NCBI GenBank assembly: GCA_019359035.1
Contig: JAHHIC010000031.1
Location: 124,001 to 188,000 of the forward strand
Origin: Scytonematopsis contorta HA4267-MV1
GTDB lineage: Bacteria; Cyanobacteriota; Cyanobacteriia; Cyanobacteriales; Nostocaceae
DNA length: 64,000 nucleotides
Reading direction: 5' to 3'
The position numbers were made by a program, and so were the translations under genes. Each line of letters opens with the position of its first letter. Positions within the stretch are counted from its first letter, which is position 1. The notes under the pieces were generated by a model. It made no database searches. It was not told the DNA's origin and was given only the letters and a program-made list of their open reading frames with translations. Below, in pieces: positions 35,748 through 43,044 of this stretch.

Positions 35748-36098
35748 TTATTTTGGCTTTTGTGCTGATACAACAAACTCAAAAAGTTCTTTTTTTGATG
35801 TGCGCTTGCGTATAATTTGAGTAGTAACATTTATGAATCCGACAGACTCAAATAAACTGGCAAATATAGATTCGACAGGAAGCATAACATCATAAAATTT
35901 AGAGTTACCAACAACATAATGAATAAAGCCTCCCGATTTGACTACATTAAAAATTTGTTGAGAATGTAATGTCATATCATAAAAATATTTGTGTACGTAG
36001 CGGGAAAGTAATTCACTTCTTTCTGATATTTGGCTTAAAATTAAGTAAAGCCCATCGAAAGGTATTTTAAGCTCTGGTTCTGGTTTCCATTTATTCAA
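35748..36098 (-). pseudogene. C-terminal remnant of a DNA methyltransferase
   Basis: Frame of 116 residues resembling only the C-terminal part of class I DNA methyltransferases of restriction systems: HSQQIFNVVKSGGFIHYVVG, NSKFYDVMLPVESIFASLFE, then GFINVTTQIIRKRTSKKELF. The SAM-binding motif and the catalytic (D/N/S)PP(Y/W) motif are missing. The frame begins with an ATG overlapping the stop of the upstream endonuclease-like gene (ATGA, 36095-36098), so it might still be translated, but it should be inactive. Probably the 5' two thirds were deleted. Confidence 0.65.
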
Positions 36099-36874
36099 AT
36101 TACTCGTAGACTTTCAGTTGTTGAATCCTCTACTGTCCCTTGTAAAATTAACCACTGTGCTTGGGTATAACGTTGAGCTACATCTGAATCTATTTGTCTA
36201 GAAAATAAAACTAACACAGGAATATAAAGATTAGCATAGGCATTTGCAGCATTCAAAATATCCGCATTTTGACGCTTTGAATCTTTACTTTTGTAACCTT
36301 GTCTAGCTTCAATAACTATTCCCTTAATATTTGAGCGCGTATGTATGGGTAGCAATAGTTTATCTGCTATCTCGTTGAGCCACTCTTGAAAACGATTTTT
36401 TGTTTCCATATTTTGCAAATGGTCTAATTCAATACGTCCATCTAAAGACAGACGACGTGGTTTTGCTTTTGATGAAGGAACTAGATAGCTCCAAATAGCT
36501 TCTTCTTTTGACAAACCTAGGTAATCCTGTAAAATTTGATTTAGAACCCACTGGCTACCAATACCTAGTTGTCGATATATGGAGGTCATGCCACCAGCAG
36601 CTTTATGAGCAGCATACATTAGAGGAGAATCCAAGCCAATCCAGCTATAAAATGAGTCTGAACCATACATTTGTTGAAACTGCTCAACTGTCATTCCAAC
36701 TTTCCCACCTCTACCAAACTTTGGTTTGTATTCTGCACATGCACGCAATGGTGTAATTAGTAAAAGAAAATAGCGTTCATCTTCTGGTAAACCTTGTGGC
36801 AAATCTGGGGGTAGTATTAAAGCTTTGTCGGTTTCGTCTCCAGATATAAAAGTGCTTAATTCATCATCAGTCAT
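36095..36874 (-). CDS. Putative type II restriction endonuclease
   Basis: Protein of 259 residues with no family I can name for certain. The C-terminal third has a nuclease-like core: LSLDGRIELDHLQ, then IKGIVIEARQGYKSKDSKRQ and YIPVLVLFSRQIDSD, which resembles a PD-(D/E)xK arrangement (Asp, then Glu with basic residues one strand later). Its position directly before a methyltransferase fragment, with a four-base overlap, supports a restriction enzyme. If active without its methylase it would be toxic, so it is either inactive, protected by another methylase, or not expressed. An alternative is a defence protein of other type. Confidence 0.55.
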   Translation of the reverse strand: MTDDELSTFISGDETDKALILPPDLPQGLPEDERYFLLLITPLRACAEYKPKFGRGGKVGMTVEQFQQMYGSDSFYSWIGLDSPLMYAAHKAAGGMTSIYRQLGIGSQWVLNQILQDYLGLSKEEAIWSYLVPSSKAKPRRLSLDGRIELDHLQNMETKNRFQEWLNEIADKLLLPIHTRSNIKGIVIEARQGYKSKDSKRQNADILNAANAYANLYIPVLVLFSRQIDSDVAQRYTQAQWLILQGTVEDSTTESLRVI

Positions 36875-36970
36875 GTTTATTTACATTATTTTTGGAACAT
36901 TTAACATTCTTGCGTTAATTATTTGATTAAAAATTTATTTTAAATCATCCCTATAAGTATAAGCAAAACC

Positions 36971-37894
36971 ATGACTATTATCGTCTTCGGCAGCATCAAT
37001 CAAGACCTAGTTGCAACTACACCCCGTTTACCAAAACCGGGAGAAACCCTACTTGGACATAATTTTTTTACAGCACCTGGTGGTAAGGGAGCAAATCAAG
37101 CGGTAGCAGCAGCAAGGTTAGGAATTCTTACACAAATGGTGGGTCGTGTTGGAAAAGACAATTTTGGTACAGAATTACTGAATAATTTACAAGCATCTGG
37201 GGTTGATACAGAAAATGTATTTTTAGACGAAACAGTAAATTCTGGAGTTGCTGTTATCACTGTTGATGATGCAGGAGAAAATAATATTATTGTGGTTCCT
37301 GGTGCTAATGGACAAGTAAATCAGGAAGATGTCGAAAGAGTTTCTTATTTATTACCAACAGCTAAAGCCTTACTATTACAATTAGAAATTCCCATGCTTG
37401 TGGTTTTATCCGCAGCAAAAGCAGCTGACAATGCAGGAGTAAGAGTAATTCTTGACCCAGCACCAGCACAATCTACTTTACCAGATGAGCTTTATTCATT
37501 AATAGATATAATCACACCCAACGAAATCGAAGCAGCACAGTTAGTCGGTTTTCCTGTTGATGGGGAAGAGTCAGCAAAAAAAGCCGCTTCTATTTTATTA
37601 GAAAAAGGGGTCAAATGCGTTATTGTCAAACTTGGTGCAAAGGGAGTTATTTGTTCAACCAAACAAGAAACATTTTTTGTGCCAGCATTCCCAGTGCAAG
37701 CCGTTGATACTACTGCTGCAGGTGATGCGTTTAACGGTGGTTTAGCAGCAGCACTTAGTAACGGACTTTCATTGTACAATTGCGTGGTATGGGGAGCAGC
37801 AGCAGGAGCCTTAGCCGCTACCAAACAAGGGGCACAACCATCTTTACCTGATAGAGTAACTTTTGATGAATTTCTCAAAAGGCACAGCGGATGA
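36971..37894 (+). CDS. rbsK: Ribokinase (PfkB family sugar kinase)
   Basis: Ribokinase of 307 residues, phosphorylating ribose at O5. Features: FGSINQDLVATTPRLPKPGET (N-terminal lid), PGGKGANQAVAAARLG (substrate glycines), VILDPAPAQ, TPNEIEAAQLVG and the anion-hole motif DTTAAGDAFNGG with catalytic Asp252; the usual Gly of GAGD is Ala, as in some family members. Length is normal. With the nearby nucleoside hydrolase (38796) it could recycle ribose released from nucleosides, although a gene on the other strand lies between them. Confidence 0.93.
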   Translation: MTIIVFGSINQDLVATTPRLPKPGETLLGHNFFTAPGGKGANQAVAAARLGILTQMVGRVGKDNFGTELLNNLQASGVDTENVFLDETVNSGVAVITVDDAGENNIIVVPGANGQVNQEDVERVSYLLPTAKALLLQLEIPMLVVLSAAKAADNAGVRVILDPAPAQSTLPDELYSLIDIITPNEIEAAQLVGFPVDGEESAKKAASILLEKGVKCVIVKLGAKGVICSTKQETFFVPAFPVQAVDTTAAGDAFNGGLAAALSNGLSLYNCVVWGAAAGALAATKQGAQPSLPDRVTFDEFLKRHSG

Positions 37895-37984
37895 TACTTA
37901 AAACCCAGATATAGCAATCCTATTTAATTTGTGAAAAATCTTTGTAATAAATATTTTTAATAAATACAGGGTGTGCTTTTATAT

Positions 37985-38677
37985 TTAGGACTGTGCTAAT
38001 TTTTGCAGAAAACTTGCATGTGATGGGCTAGTTAAACCTTGTTGCAGCACATCTAAAACTCTTTTCATATCCCCCGTAAGTAATGCTGGCACATCCAGCC
38101 ATAATCCAGGATAAACTTGACTTTTAATTACACCCTTTACATCAGCTTCTAACGATATATACTCGTCATTTTGTAAGCATAACCAATCAAGTTTATTGTC
38201 CAAAGTTTGCCAAACAATATACTCTTTTACACCACTGCGGCGATAAACTTTTTTCTTATCGTATAAATCATTTGCTGCGCTACTTCCTGCTACTTCCGCA
38301 ATTAATTCCGGTGCTCCTTCGATATAATCATCTTCACTTACACGCGAATTCCCATTTAACTCTATACGCAATAAAGCATCAGGTTGCGGTTCGTTGTCCG
38401 CATCTAACCGAACTGTTGCATTGTCATTCACATCAACCCCTGGAGTTGCAGCTTCGTAAACCCCTAACCACGTCATCAATTTTCCGTGAGGTTTACCATG
38501 ACTTCTAGAACGCACTGGAGATGCCATATATACGATTCCCTCTATAAGTTCTGCTTTCTTAATATGTGGCATCGAGGTATACCTACGTTCAAATTCATGA
38601 CGAGTCAGCCTATCCCCATTTTCTAGTGGTGGAATGCGGGTACTTTTTTCAAGGCTCTGCTCTACCGATACTGCCAT
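37985..38677 (-). CDS. Uma2 family endonuclease-fold protein
   Basis: DUF820/Uma2 protein of 230 residues, starting at the ATG at 38677 (GAGG nine bases upstream; a longer frame begins at 38692). Family pattern: LTRHEFERRYTSMP, KAELIEGIVYMASPV, then EPQPDALLRIE and GAPELIAEVAGSSAANDLYDKKKVYRRSGVKEYIVW, with the Glu and Lys residues of a PD-(D/E)xK nuclease core. Cyanobacteria carry dozens of these genes; the biological role is not established. Stands alone. Confidence 0.9.
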   Translation of the reverse strand: MAVSVEQSLEKSTRIPPLENGDRLTRHEFERRYTSMPHIKKAELIEGIVYMASPVRSRSHGKPHGKLMTWLGVYEAATPGVDVNDNATVRLDADNEPQPDALLRIELNGNSRVSEDDYIEGAPELIAEVAGSSAANDLYDKKKVYRRSGVKEYIVWQTLDNKLDWLCLQNDEYISLEADVKGVIKSQVYPGLWLDVPALLTGDMKRVLDVLQQGLTSPSHASFLQKLAQS

Positions 38678-38795
38678 TAGCAAAATCCTCAAAGGAATCG
38701 TCTTTGCATCTAGTATATCGGTTTTAAATAATTCCGATTAAGTTCGAGTTGCCGTCATTAGCTGTAGCATATGATATTAGAGCCAATTACCTAAC

Positions 38796-39728
38796 ATGCC
38801 AAAAGAACTAGTATTAATGGACCATGATGGTGGTGTTGATGATTATCTCGCGACCCTGCTATTGATGACGATGGAAAATGTGGAAGTTCTAGGTGTTGTC
38901 GTTACCCCCGCAGATTGTTTCGCTGAACCAGCGGTAAGTGCAACACGTAAAATTCTTGATTTAATGGGTTATTCTCATATTCCTGTCGCTGAAAGTACTG
39001 TGCGTGGTATTAATCCTTTTCCTCGTCTCTATCGTCGTGACTCTTATGTAGTAGACCATCTTCCAATTCTTAATCAAAGTGAAATAATTACCACACCTTT
39101 GGTTACAGAAACAGGTCAAAATTTTATGATAAGGGTGTTGCGAGAAGCTCCCGAAAAAGTCACATTAATGGTAACGGGACCTTTAACAACTGTTGCAGAA
39201 GCTTTAGATAAAGCTCCAGATATTGAAGAGAAAATTCGACGCATTGTTTGGATGGGTGGTGCTTTAAATGTTGCTGGAAACGTAGAAAAAAATTTTGAAC
39301 CGCGTCATGATGGTTCGGCTGAATGGAATGCTTATTGGGACCCGATTTCAACGGCACGAGTATGGCAAACTAGTCTTGAAATTATTATGTGTCCTTTAGA
39401 CTTAACAAATCAAGTGCCTGTTACATCTGATTTTGTGAAAAAAATTGCTAAACAGCGTCAATATGCTTTGTCTGATTTAGCTGGACAATGTTATGCGTTA
39501 GTAATTCCGCAAGATTATTATTTCTGGGATGTAACGGCTACGGCTTATTTAGCGCATCCAGAATTTTATCAATTACGGGAATGGGAAACTGAGGTTATTA
39601 CAACTGGTTCTAGTCAAGGATGTACGAAAATTGTTTCTGATGGTCGTAATGGTCGTAAAATATATGCGATGGATAGTATTAATAAACCTGCTTTTTACGG
39701 TTACATTTTACAGCAGTTTGCTAGATAA
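38796..39728 (+). CDS. Nucleoside hydrolase
   Basis: Inosine-uridine-preferring nucleoside hydrolase family, 310 residues. The calcium site at the N-terminus reads MDHDGGVDDYLA (family DxDxGxDDxxA) and the family segments VTGPLTTVAEAL, IVWMGGALNVAGN and AEWNAYWDP follow. It cleaves the N-glycosidic bond of nucleosides to base and ribose in the cytoplasm. Its 3' end overlaps the convergent Nudix gene by 21 bases. Ribokinase lies 0.9 kb upstream, giving a plausible salvage pair. Confidence 0.92.
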   Translation: MPKELVLMDHDGGVDDYLATLLLMTMENVEVLGVVVTPADCFAEPAVSATRKILDLMGYSHIPVAESTVRGINPFPRLYRRDSYVVDHLPILNQSEIITTPLVTETGQNFMIRVLREAPEKVTLMVTGPLTTVAEALDKAPDIEEKIRRIVWMGGALNVAGNVEKNFEPRHDGSAEWNAYWDPISTARVWQTSLEIIMCPLDLTNQVPVTSDFVKKIAKQRQYALSDLAGQCYALVIPQDYYFWDVTATAYLAHPEFYQLREWETEVITTGSSQGCTKIVSDGRNGRKIYAMDSINKPAFYGYILQQFAR

Positions 39729-40266
39729 GTTTAAACCTATAAAAAGTGCAGCCACACTTCCTTTTACACAAATTTCTCCCTGATAAATTTTATTTAAAAT
39801 TTCTTCTTGAGGAATCAAAACAACTTCTATTTCTTCCGTTTCATCTAAATTTTGCTCCCCAACCTTTACCGCATTTTCCGCTAAAAATAAATGGGTACGA
39901 TTTGTATCTCCACTAGGTCTATCATAAAGAGTTGCTAGTTTTTTAAGTCCTGGAGCAATGTAGCCAGTTTCTTCTTTTAATTCTCTCATGGCTGCAACTT
40001 CAGCACTCTCTGTCGCAGGGTCAAAACCTCCAGCAGGTAATTCCAAAAAAAAAATCGTCTATGGCGTATCTGTATTGACGAACAAAAATTATTTCTTTAT
40101 TGGTGGTCATGGCTAAAATATACGCAATATCAGGCTTGATATGGACGAAAAAATCGTCTATAATCTTACCGTTTGGTAGTTCTATTTCATCTCGTCTTAC
40201 TTTGCAGTATTTATGGTCTACAACCATTTTTGAGTGTAAAAGTTTCCATCTTTCTAATTTTTTCAT
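39708..40266 (-). pseudogene. Nudix hydrolase (ADP-ribose pyrophosphatase type) frameshifted at a 10-base homopolymer
   Basis: Two overlapping frames make one 185-residue Nudix protein once a single base is removed. The first (40266 to about 40045) gives MKKLERWKLLHSKMVV through VRQYRYAIDDFF. The second continues LELPAGGFDPATES with a perfect Nudix box (G-x5-E-x7-REL-x-EE-x-G: GFDPATESAEVAAMRELKEE) to the stop at 39708. The shift lies at A10 (40045-40054, T10 on the coding strand); nine would restore the frame. This may be a sequencing error, a real mutation, or a slippage site. The expected activity is hydrolysis of ADP-ribose. Confidence 0.85.
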
Positions 40267-40378
40267 AACATATATTTAATACAAAAAGTATTACATTATC
40301 ATGACAAAAATCTATGCTCGACAAAGAGTATAACAGATATTATCGGTTCGGTAAAAATAGTCCGAATAAATAGTTGCC

Positions 40379-40557
40379 AAAAAATAATCCACAAAAATAG
40401 CCCACAAAAATAGCCCACAAAAATAGCCCACAAAAATAATCCACAAAAATAGCCCACAAAAATAGCCCACAAAAATAGCCCACAAAAATAGCCCACAAAA
40501 ATAGCCCACAAAAATAGCCCACAAAAATAGCCCACAAAAATAGCCCACAAAAATAGC
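40379..40557. repeat. 13-bp tandem array, thirteen copies
   Basis: Unit CAAAAATAGCCCA repeated at exact 13-base steps (unit C at 40392, 40405 and onward to 40548); at two positions AATCC replaces AGCCC. Because 13 is not a multiple of three and the unit lacks stops on the minus strand, all three minus frames are open, which explains artefactual ORFs there. The array runs directly into a hairpin element. Confidence 0.9.
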
Positions 40558-40606
40558 CAGGGAATAAATTCCCTGTCTTAAAGCTAAAGTCCTCTGAAAG
40601 AGGACT
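40553..40606. repeat. Hairpin element, CCAGGGAATAAATTCCCTG type
   Basis: One arm of the hairpin-element family: AGCCAGGGAATAAATTCCCT, then GTCTTAAAGCTAAAGTCCTC and TGAAAGAGGACT. It includes two small stems (GGGAATAAATTCCC and AGTCCTCTGAAAGAGGACT). The same arm appears at 51851 and, with compensatory base changes, at 118. Confidence 0.85.
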
Positions 40607-40619
40607 GAAGAGTTAGATT

Positions 40620-40664
40620 ATTCCCCATTCCCCATTCCCCATTCCCATGAAATTAGACCCATGA
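40620..40664 (+). promoter_or_regulatory. Heptamer leader and five-codon upstream frame overlapping the dgcA start
   Basis: CCCCATT heptamers run to 40646. An ATG at 40647 opens ATG AAA TTA GAC CCA TGA, whose TGA (40662-40664) overlaps the dgcA ATG (40661-40663). The tiny frame arises from a 14-base duplication that repeats ATGAAATTAGA. It might couple translation or simply be debris. Confidence 0.5.
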
Positions 40665-41713
40665 AATTAGATGTTGAAGTTTTTACTGTAAATAAGCGGT
40701 TTCCCCTGACAATTAGTTATGGGACAACGGCACAGACAAAAAATATATTGGTAAAAATGTATTATGATGGCGTTGAGGGCTGGGGTGAAGGGTCTCCGTT
40801 CAGTGTGGGTAATCATTGCCAATCAACGGAGTTAATAAAGGATTCTTTGTTACAAGTTGCACCATTGTTACAAGCTTTTAGCCCGTCACAACGTTTAGAA
40901 ATTGAGTCCGTTTTAGCCAATACACAAATTCCCTCTTCCGCACGTGCAGCTTTGGATATAGCTATGCATGATTGGTTGGGAAAGCAGGTGGGGTTACCAT
41001 TATGGCAAATGTTGGGAGTTGACAGAAATGCAATTGTACCAACTTCGGTTACGATTGGCATTAATACCCCAGAAGGTGCTAGGGTTCGGACGCGAGATTG
41101 GTTGAATTTTGCTGATGTCAAAGTCCTAAAAGTTAAGTTAGGTAGTCCTGATGGAATTCTGGCTGACCAAGAAATGTTAATGGCTGTCCGAGAAGAAGCT
41201 CCCACACGTGAAATATTTGTTGATGCTAATGGTGGTTGGAATTTGGATGATGCTATTTTGATGTGCAATTGGCTGTTTGAGTTGGGTATTAAGTATGTGG
41301 AACAACCTCTACCACGTAGACAGGAAGAACTTTTGTCTCAACTCAAGGCAAAAACGCCACTGCCAATTTTTGTTGATGAAAGCTGTTTCTGTTGTAGCGA
41401 TATTGCTTCTTTAGCAAAATCCGTTGATGGTGTTAATATCAAGCTAATGAAATCAGGTGGCTTAACTGAAGCGGTACGGATGGTAAAAACTGCCCGCGCT
41501 TTGGGTTTACAAGTGATGTTTGGATGTTACTCTGACAGCACGCTTGCAAATACAGCAGCATCTCAAATAGCACCAATGGCGGATTATTTAGATTTAGATA
41601 GTCATCTTAATTTAATTGACGACCCCTTTTGTGGTGCTGACCTGCAGCAGGGGAGAATTTTGCCAAACAATTTACCAGGGTTGGGGGTTAAATATAGTGC
41701 GTCTAGCGCTTAA
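40661..41713 (+). CDS. dgcA: Enolase-superfamily epimerase (dipeptide epimerase / N-acetyl-D-glutamate racemase)
   Basis: Enolase-superfamily protein of 350 residues of the L-Ala-D/L-Glu epimerase group. Catalytic set complete: KVLKVKLG with Lys157 and Lys159, metal ligands Asp188 (VDANGGW), Glu214 (VEQPL) and Asp239 (FVDES), and the opposing Lys in NIKLMKSGG. The group was first described in peptidoglycan peptide recycling. In some marine bacteria the homologue beside a DUF1611 gene (dgcN) racemises N-acetyl-D-glutamate; the same neighbour is found here with a 17-base overlap, so that role is favoured. Biochemistry is inferred. Confidence 0.85.
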   Translation: MKLDVEVFTVNKRFPLTISYGTTAQTKNILVKMYYDGVEGWGEGSPFSVGNHCQSTELIKDSLLQVAPLLQAFSPSQRLEIESVLANTQIPSSARAALDIAMHDWLGKQVGLPLWQMLGVDRNAIVPTSVTIGINTPEGARVRTRDWLNFADVKVLKVKLGSPDGILADQEMLMAVREEAPTREIFVDANGGWNLDDAILMCNWLFELGIKYVEQPLPRRQEELLSQLKAKTPLPIFVDESCFCCSDIASLAKSVDGVNIKLMKSGGLTEAVRMVKTARALGLQVMFGCYSDSTLANTAASQIAPMADYLDLDSHLNLIDDPFCGADLQQGRILPNNLPGLGVKYSASSA

Positions 41714-42737
41714 TCAACGGGTTGCGATTTTGCTACATGAGGGGATTGTCGGAACTACTGGCAAAACTGGGATGTCACTTATACGCTACAGTGAAGCTCC
41801 TATTGTTGCTGCTATTGACCGAGAGAATGCTGGTAAGTCTTTACAAGAGCTAACGGGTATCAAGCGAAATGTGCCAATAGTACGTTCGGTTGCGGATGCT
41901 TTAAAATACGAGCCACAAATTTTAGTCATAGGTATTGCTCCTAAGGGAGGTGTTTTGCCGGATGATTATTGGCACGAAATTAAAGATGCTTTATTGGGGG
42001 GGATGTCAATTGTTAATGGTTTGCACACCCCTTTGGCAAATATCCCTGAGTTAAAGTCTTTGCTGAAACCAGGGCAAATGATTTGGGATGTGCGAAAAGA
42101 GCCTCCTAATCTTAGTGTCGCTACTGGCTTAGCGCGTACGCTTCCTTGTCGTCGCGTATTGACTGTGGGAACTGATATGGCGGTAGGGAAAATGTCCACT
42201 AGTTTAGAACTGCATTGGGCTTCACGCTTACGGGGGGGGCGTTCTAAATTTTTGGCAACAGGTCAAACTGGTTTGATGTTAGAAGGGGATGGTGTACCGT
42301 TGGATGCCGTCAGAGTGGATTTTGCTGCTGGTGCGGTAGAGCAGATGATGATGAGGTATGGTAAAAACTATGACATAGTTCATATTGAGGGACAAGGCTC
42401 GTTGTTACACCCTGCATCTACAGCTACTTTGCCCTTGATACGCGGTTCTCAACCTACCCAGATGGTGCTGGTACATCGGGCTGGACAAACGGAAGTTATG
42501 AATGGTGTACCAATACCACCGTTAAAAGATATAGTGCGGCTTTATGAAATGGTTGCTTGTGGGGCTGGTGCGTTTACACCTGTTCCAGTGGTTGGTATTG
42601 CTTTAAACACTGCTTTGTTAGATGAAAATGAGGCAAAAAATGCTATAGAGCAAGCACAGCAAGAAACCGGGTTACCCTGTACTGATGTCGTCAGGTTTGG
42701 TGCAGATGTGCTTTTAGATGCAGTCATGCAAAGTTAA
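41697..42737 (+). CDS. dgcN: DUF1611 family protein (DgcN-like)
   Basis: Protein of 346 residues from a GTG at 41697 (VRLALNQRVAILLHEG, the family N-terminus). An in-frame opening exists from 41616 but would overlap dgcA extensively. Two parts: an N-terminal Rossmann-like domain (APIVAAIDRENAGKS, GIAPKGGVLP, GLHTPLANIP) and a C-terminal P-loop-like domain (VGTDMAVGKMSTSLEL, ATGQTGLMLEGDG, VHIEGQGSLLHP). Homologues named DgcN were reported to acetylate D-glutamate, feeding the epimerase DgcA. Overlap with dgcA implies coupled translation. Likely a D-glutamate utilisation pair. Confidence 0.8.
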   Translation: MRLALNQRVAILLHEGIVGTTGKTGMSLIRYSEAPIVAAIDRENAGKSLQELTGIKRNVPIVRSVADALKYEPQILVIGIAPKGGVLPDDYWHEIKDALLGGMSIVNGLHTPLANIPELKSLLKPGQMIWDVRKEPPNLSVATGLARTLPCRRVLTVGTDMAVGKMSTSLELHWASRLRGGRSKFLATGQTGLMLEGDGVPLDAVRVDFAAGAVEQMMMRYGKNYDIVHIEGQGSLLHPASTATLPLIRGSQPTQMVLVHRAGQTEVMNGVPIPPLKDIVRLYEMVACGAGAFTPVPVVGIALNTALLDENEAKNAIEQAQQETGLPCTDVVRFGADVLLDAVMQS

Positions 42738-42747
42738 TCGAGAGCAT

Positions 42748-42917
42748 CCCAAAGAAACCCCACCCCCCAACCCCCCTCCCCGCAAGCGAGGAGGGGGGCT
42801 ACGAAAAATAAAATATAGTGTCGATTTTTAATTTTTAAGAATATTTATCATAAATCTTAGCCCCCTCCCCGCAAGCGGGGAGGGGGTTGGGGGTGGGGTT
42901 CTTTGGGGTTGGGGGTA
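42748..42917. repeat. MITE-like element of the C-rich family
   Basis: About 170 bp with inverted ends: the left arm contains CCCAAAGAAACCCCACC, CAACCCCCCTCCCCGC and a GCGAGGAGGGGGG stem; the right arm is its inverse (CCCCCTCCCCGC, GCGGGGAGGGGGTTGGGGG, TGGGGTTCTTTGGGG). The AT-rich middle is about 50 bases. No coding content. It fills most of the dgcN to M48-protease gap. Confidence 0.85.
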
Positions 42918-43044
42918 AGGTTTATTTAGCCTTCACGTTTAGTTCACGAACACCTCTTGAACCAATGCCTGTTTTGGATTGTGGTTTATTTTCCTATAGG
43001 AATACAGTGGAGATATAACTTCATTTCCATAGGTAAATCACACC

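Larger units (their letters stand above)
40267..40660. other. Repeat-filled gap before dgcA
   Basis: Consists of a short AT-rich lead, the 13-bp array (40379-40557), one hairpin element (40553-40606) and C-rich heptamers up to 40646. Apart from the tiny upstream frame at 40647-40664 nothing coding is seen. Confidence 0.6.

Noticed and set aside
33899-36874. Patatin plus nuclease-like gene as a CBASS-type defence island
   Set aside because: No nucleotidyltransferase/cyclase, ubiquitin-like or sensor gene lies between or next to them, and a metabolic gene separates them.
40299-40550. Three minus-strand frames encoding GYFCGLFLWAIFV-type repeats
   Set aside because: All three frames of the same strand are open because the 13-bp unit lacks stops; this is an array artefact, not a membrane protein.
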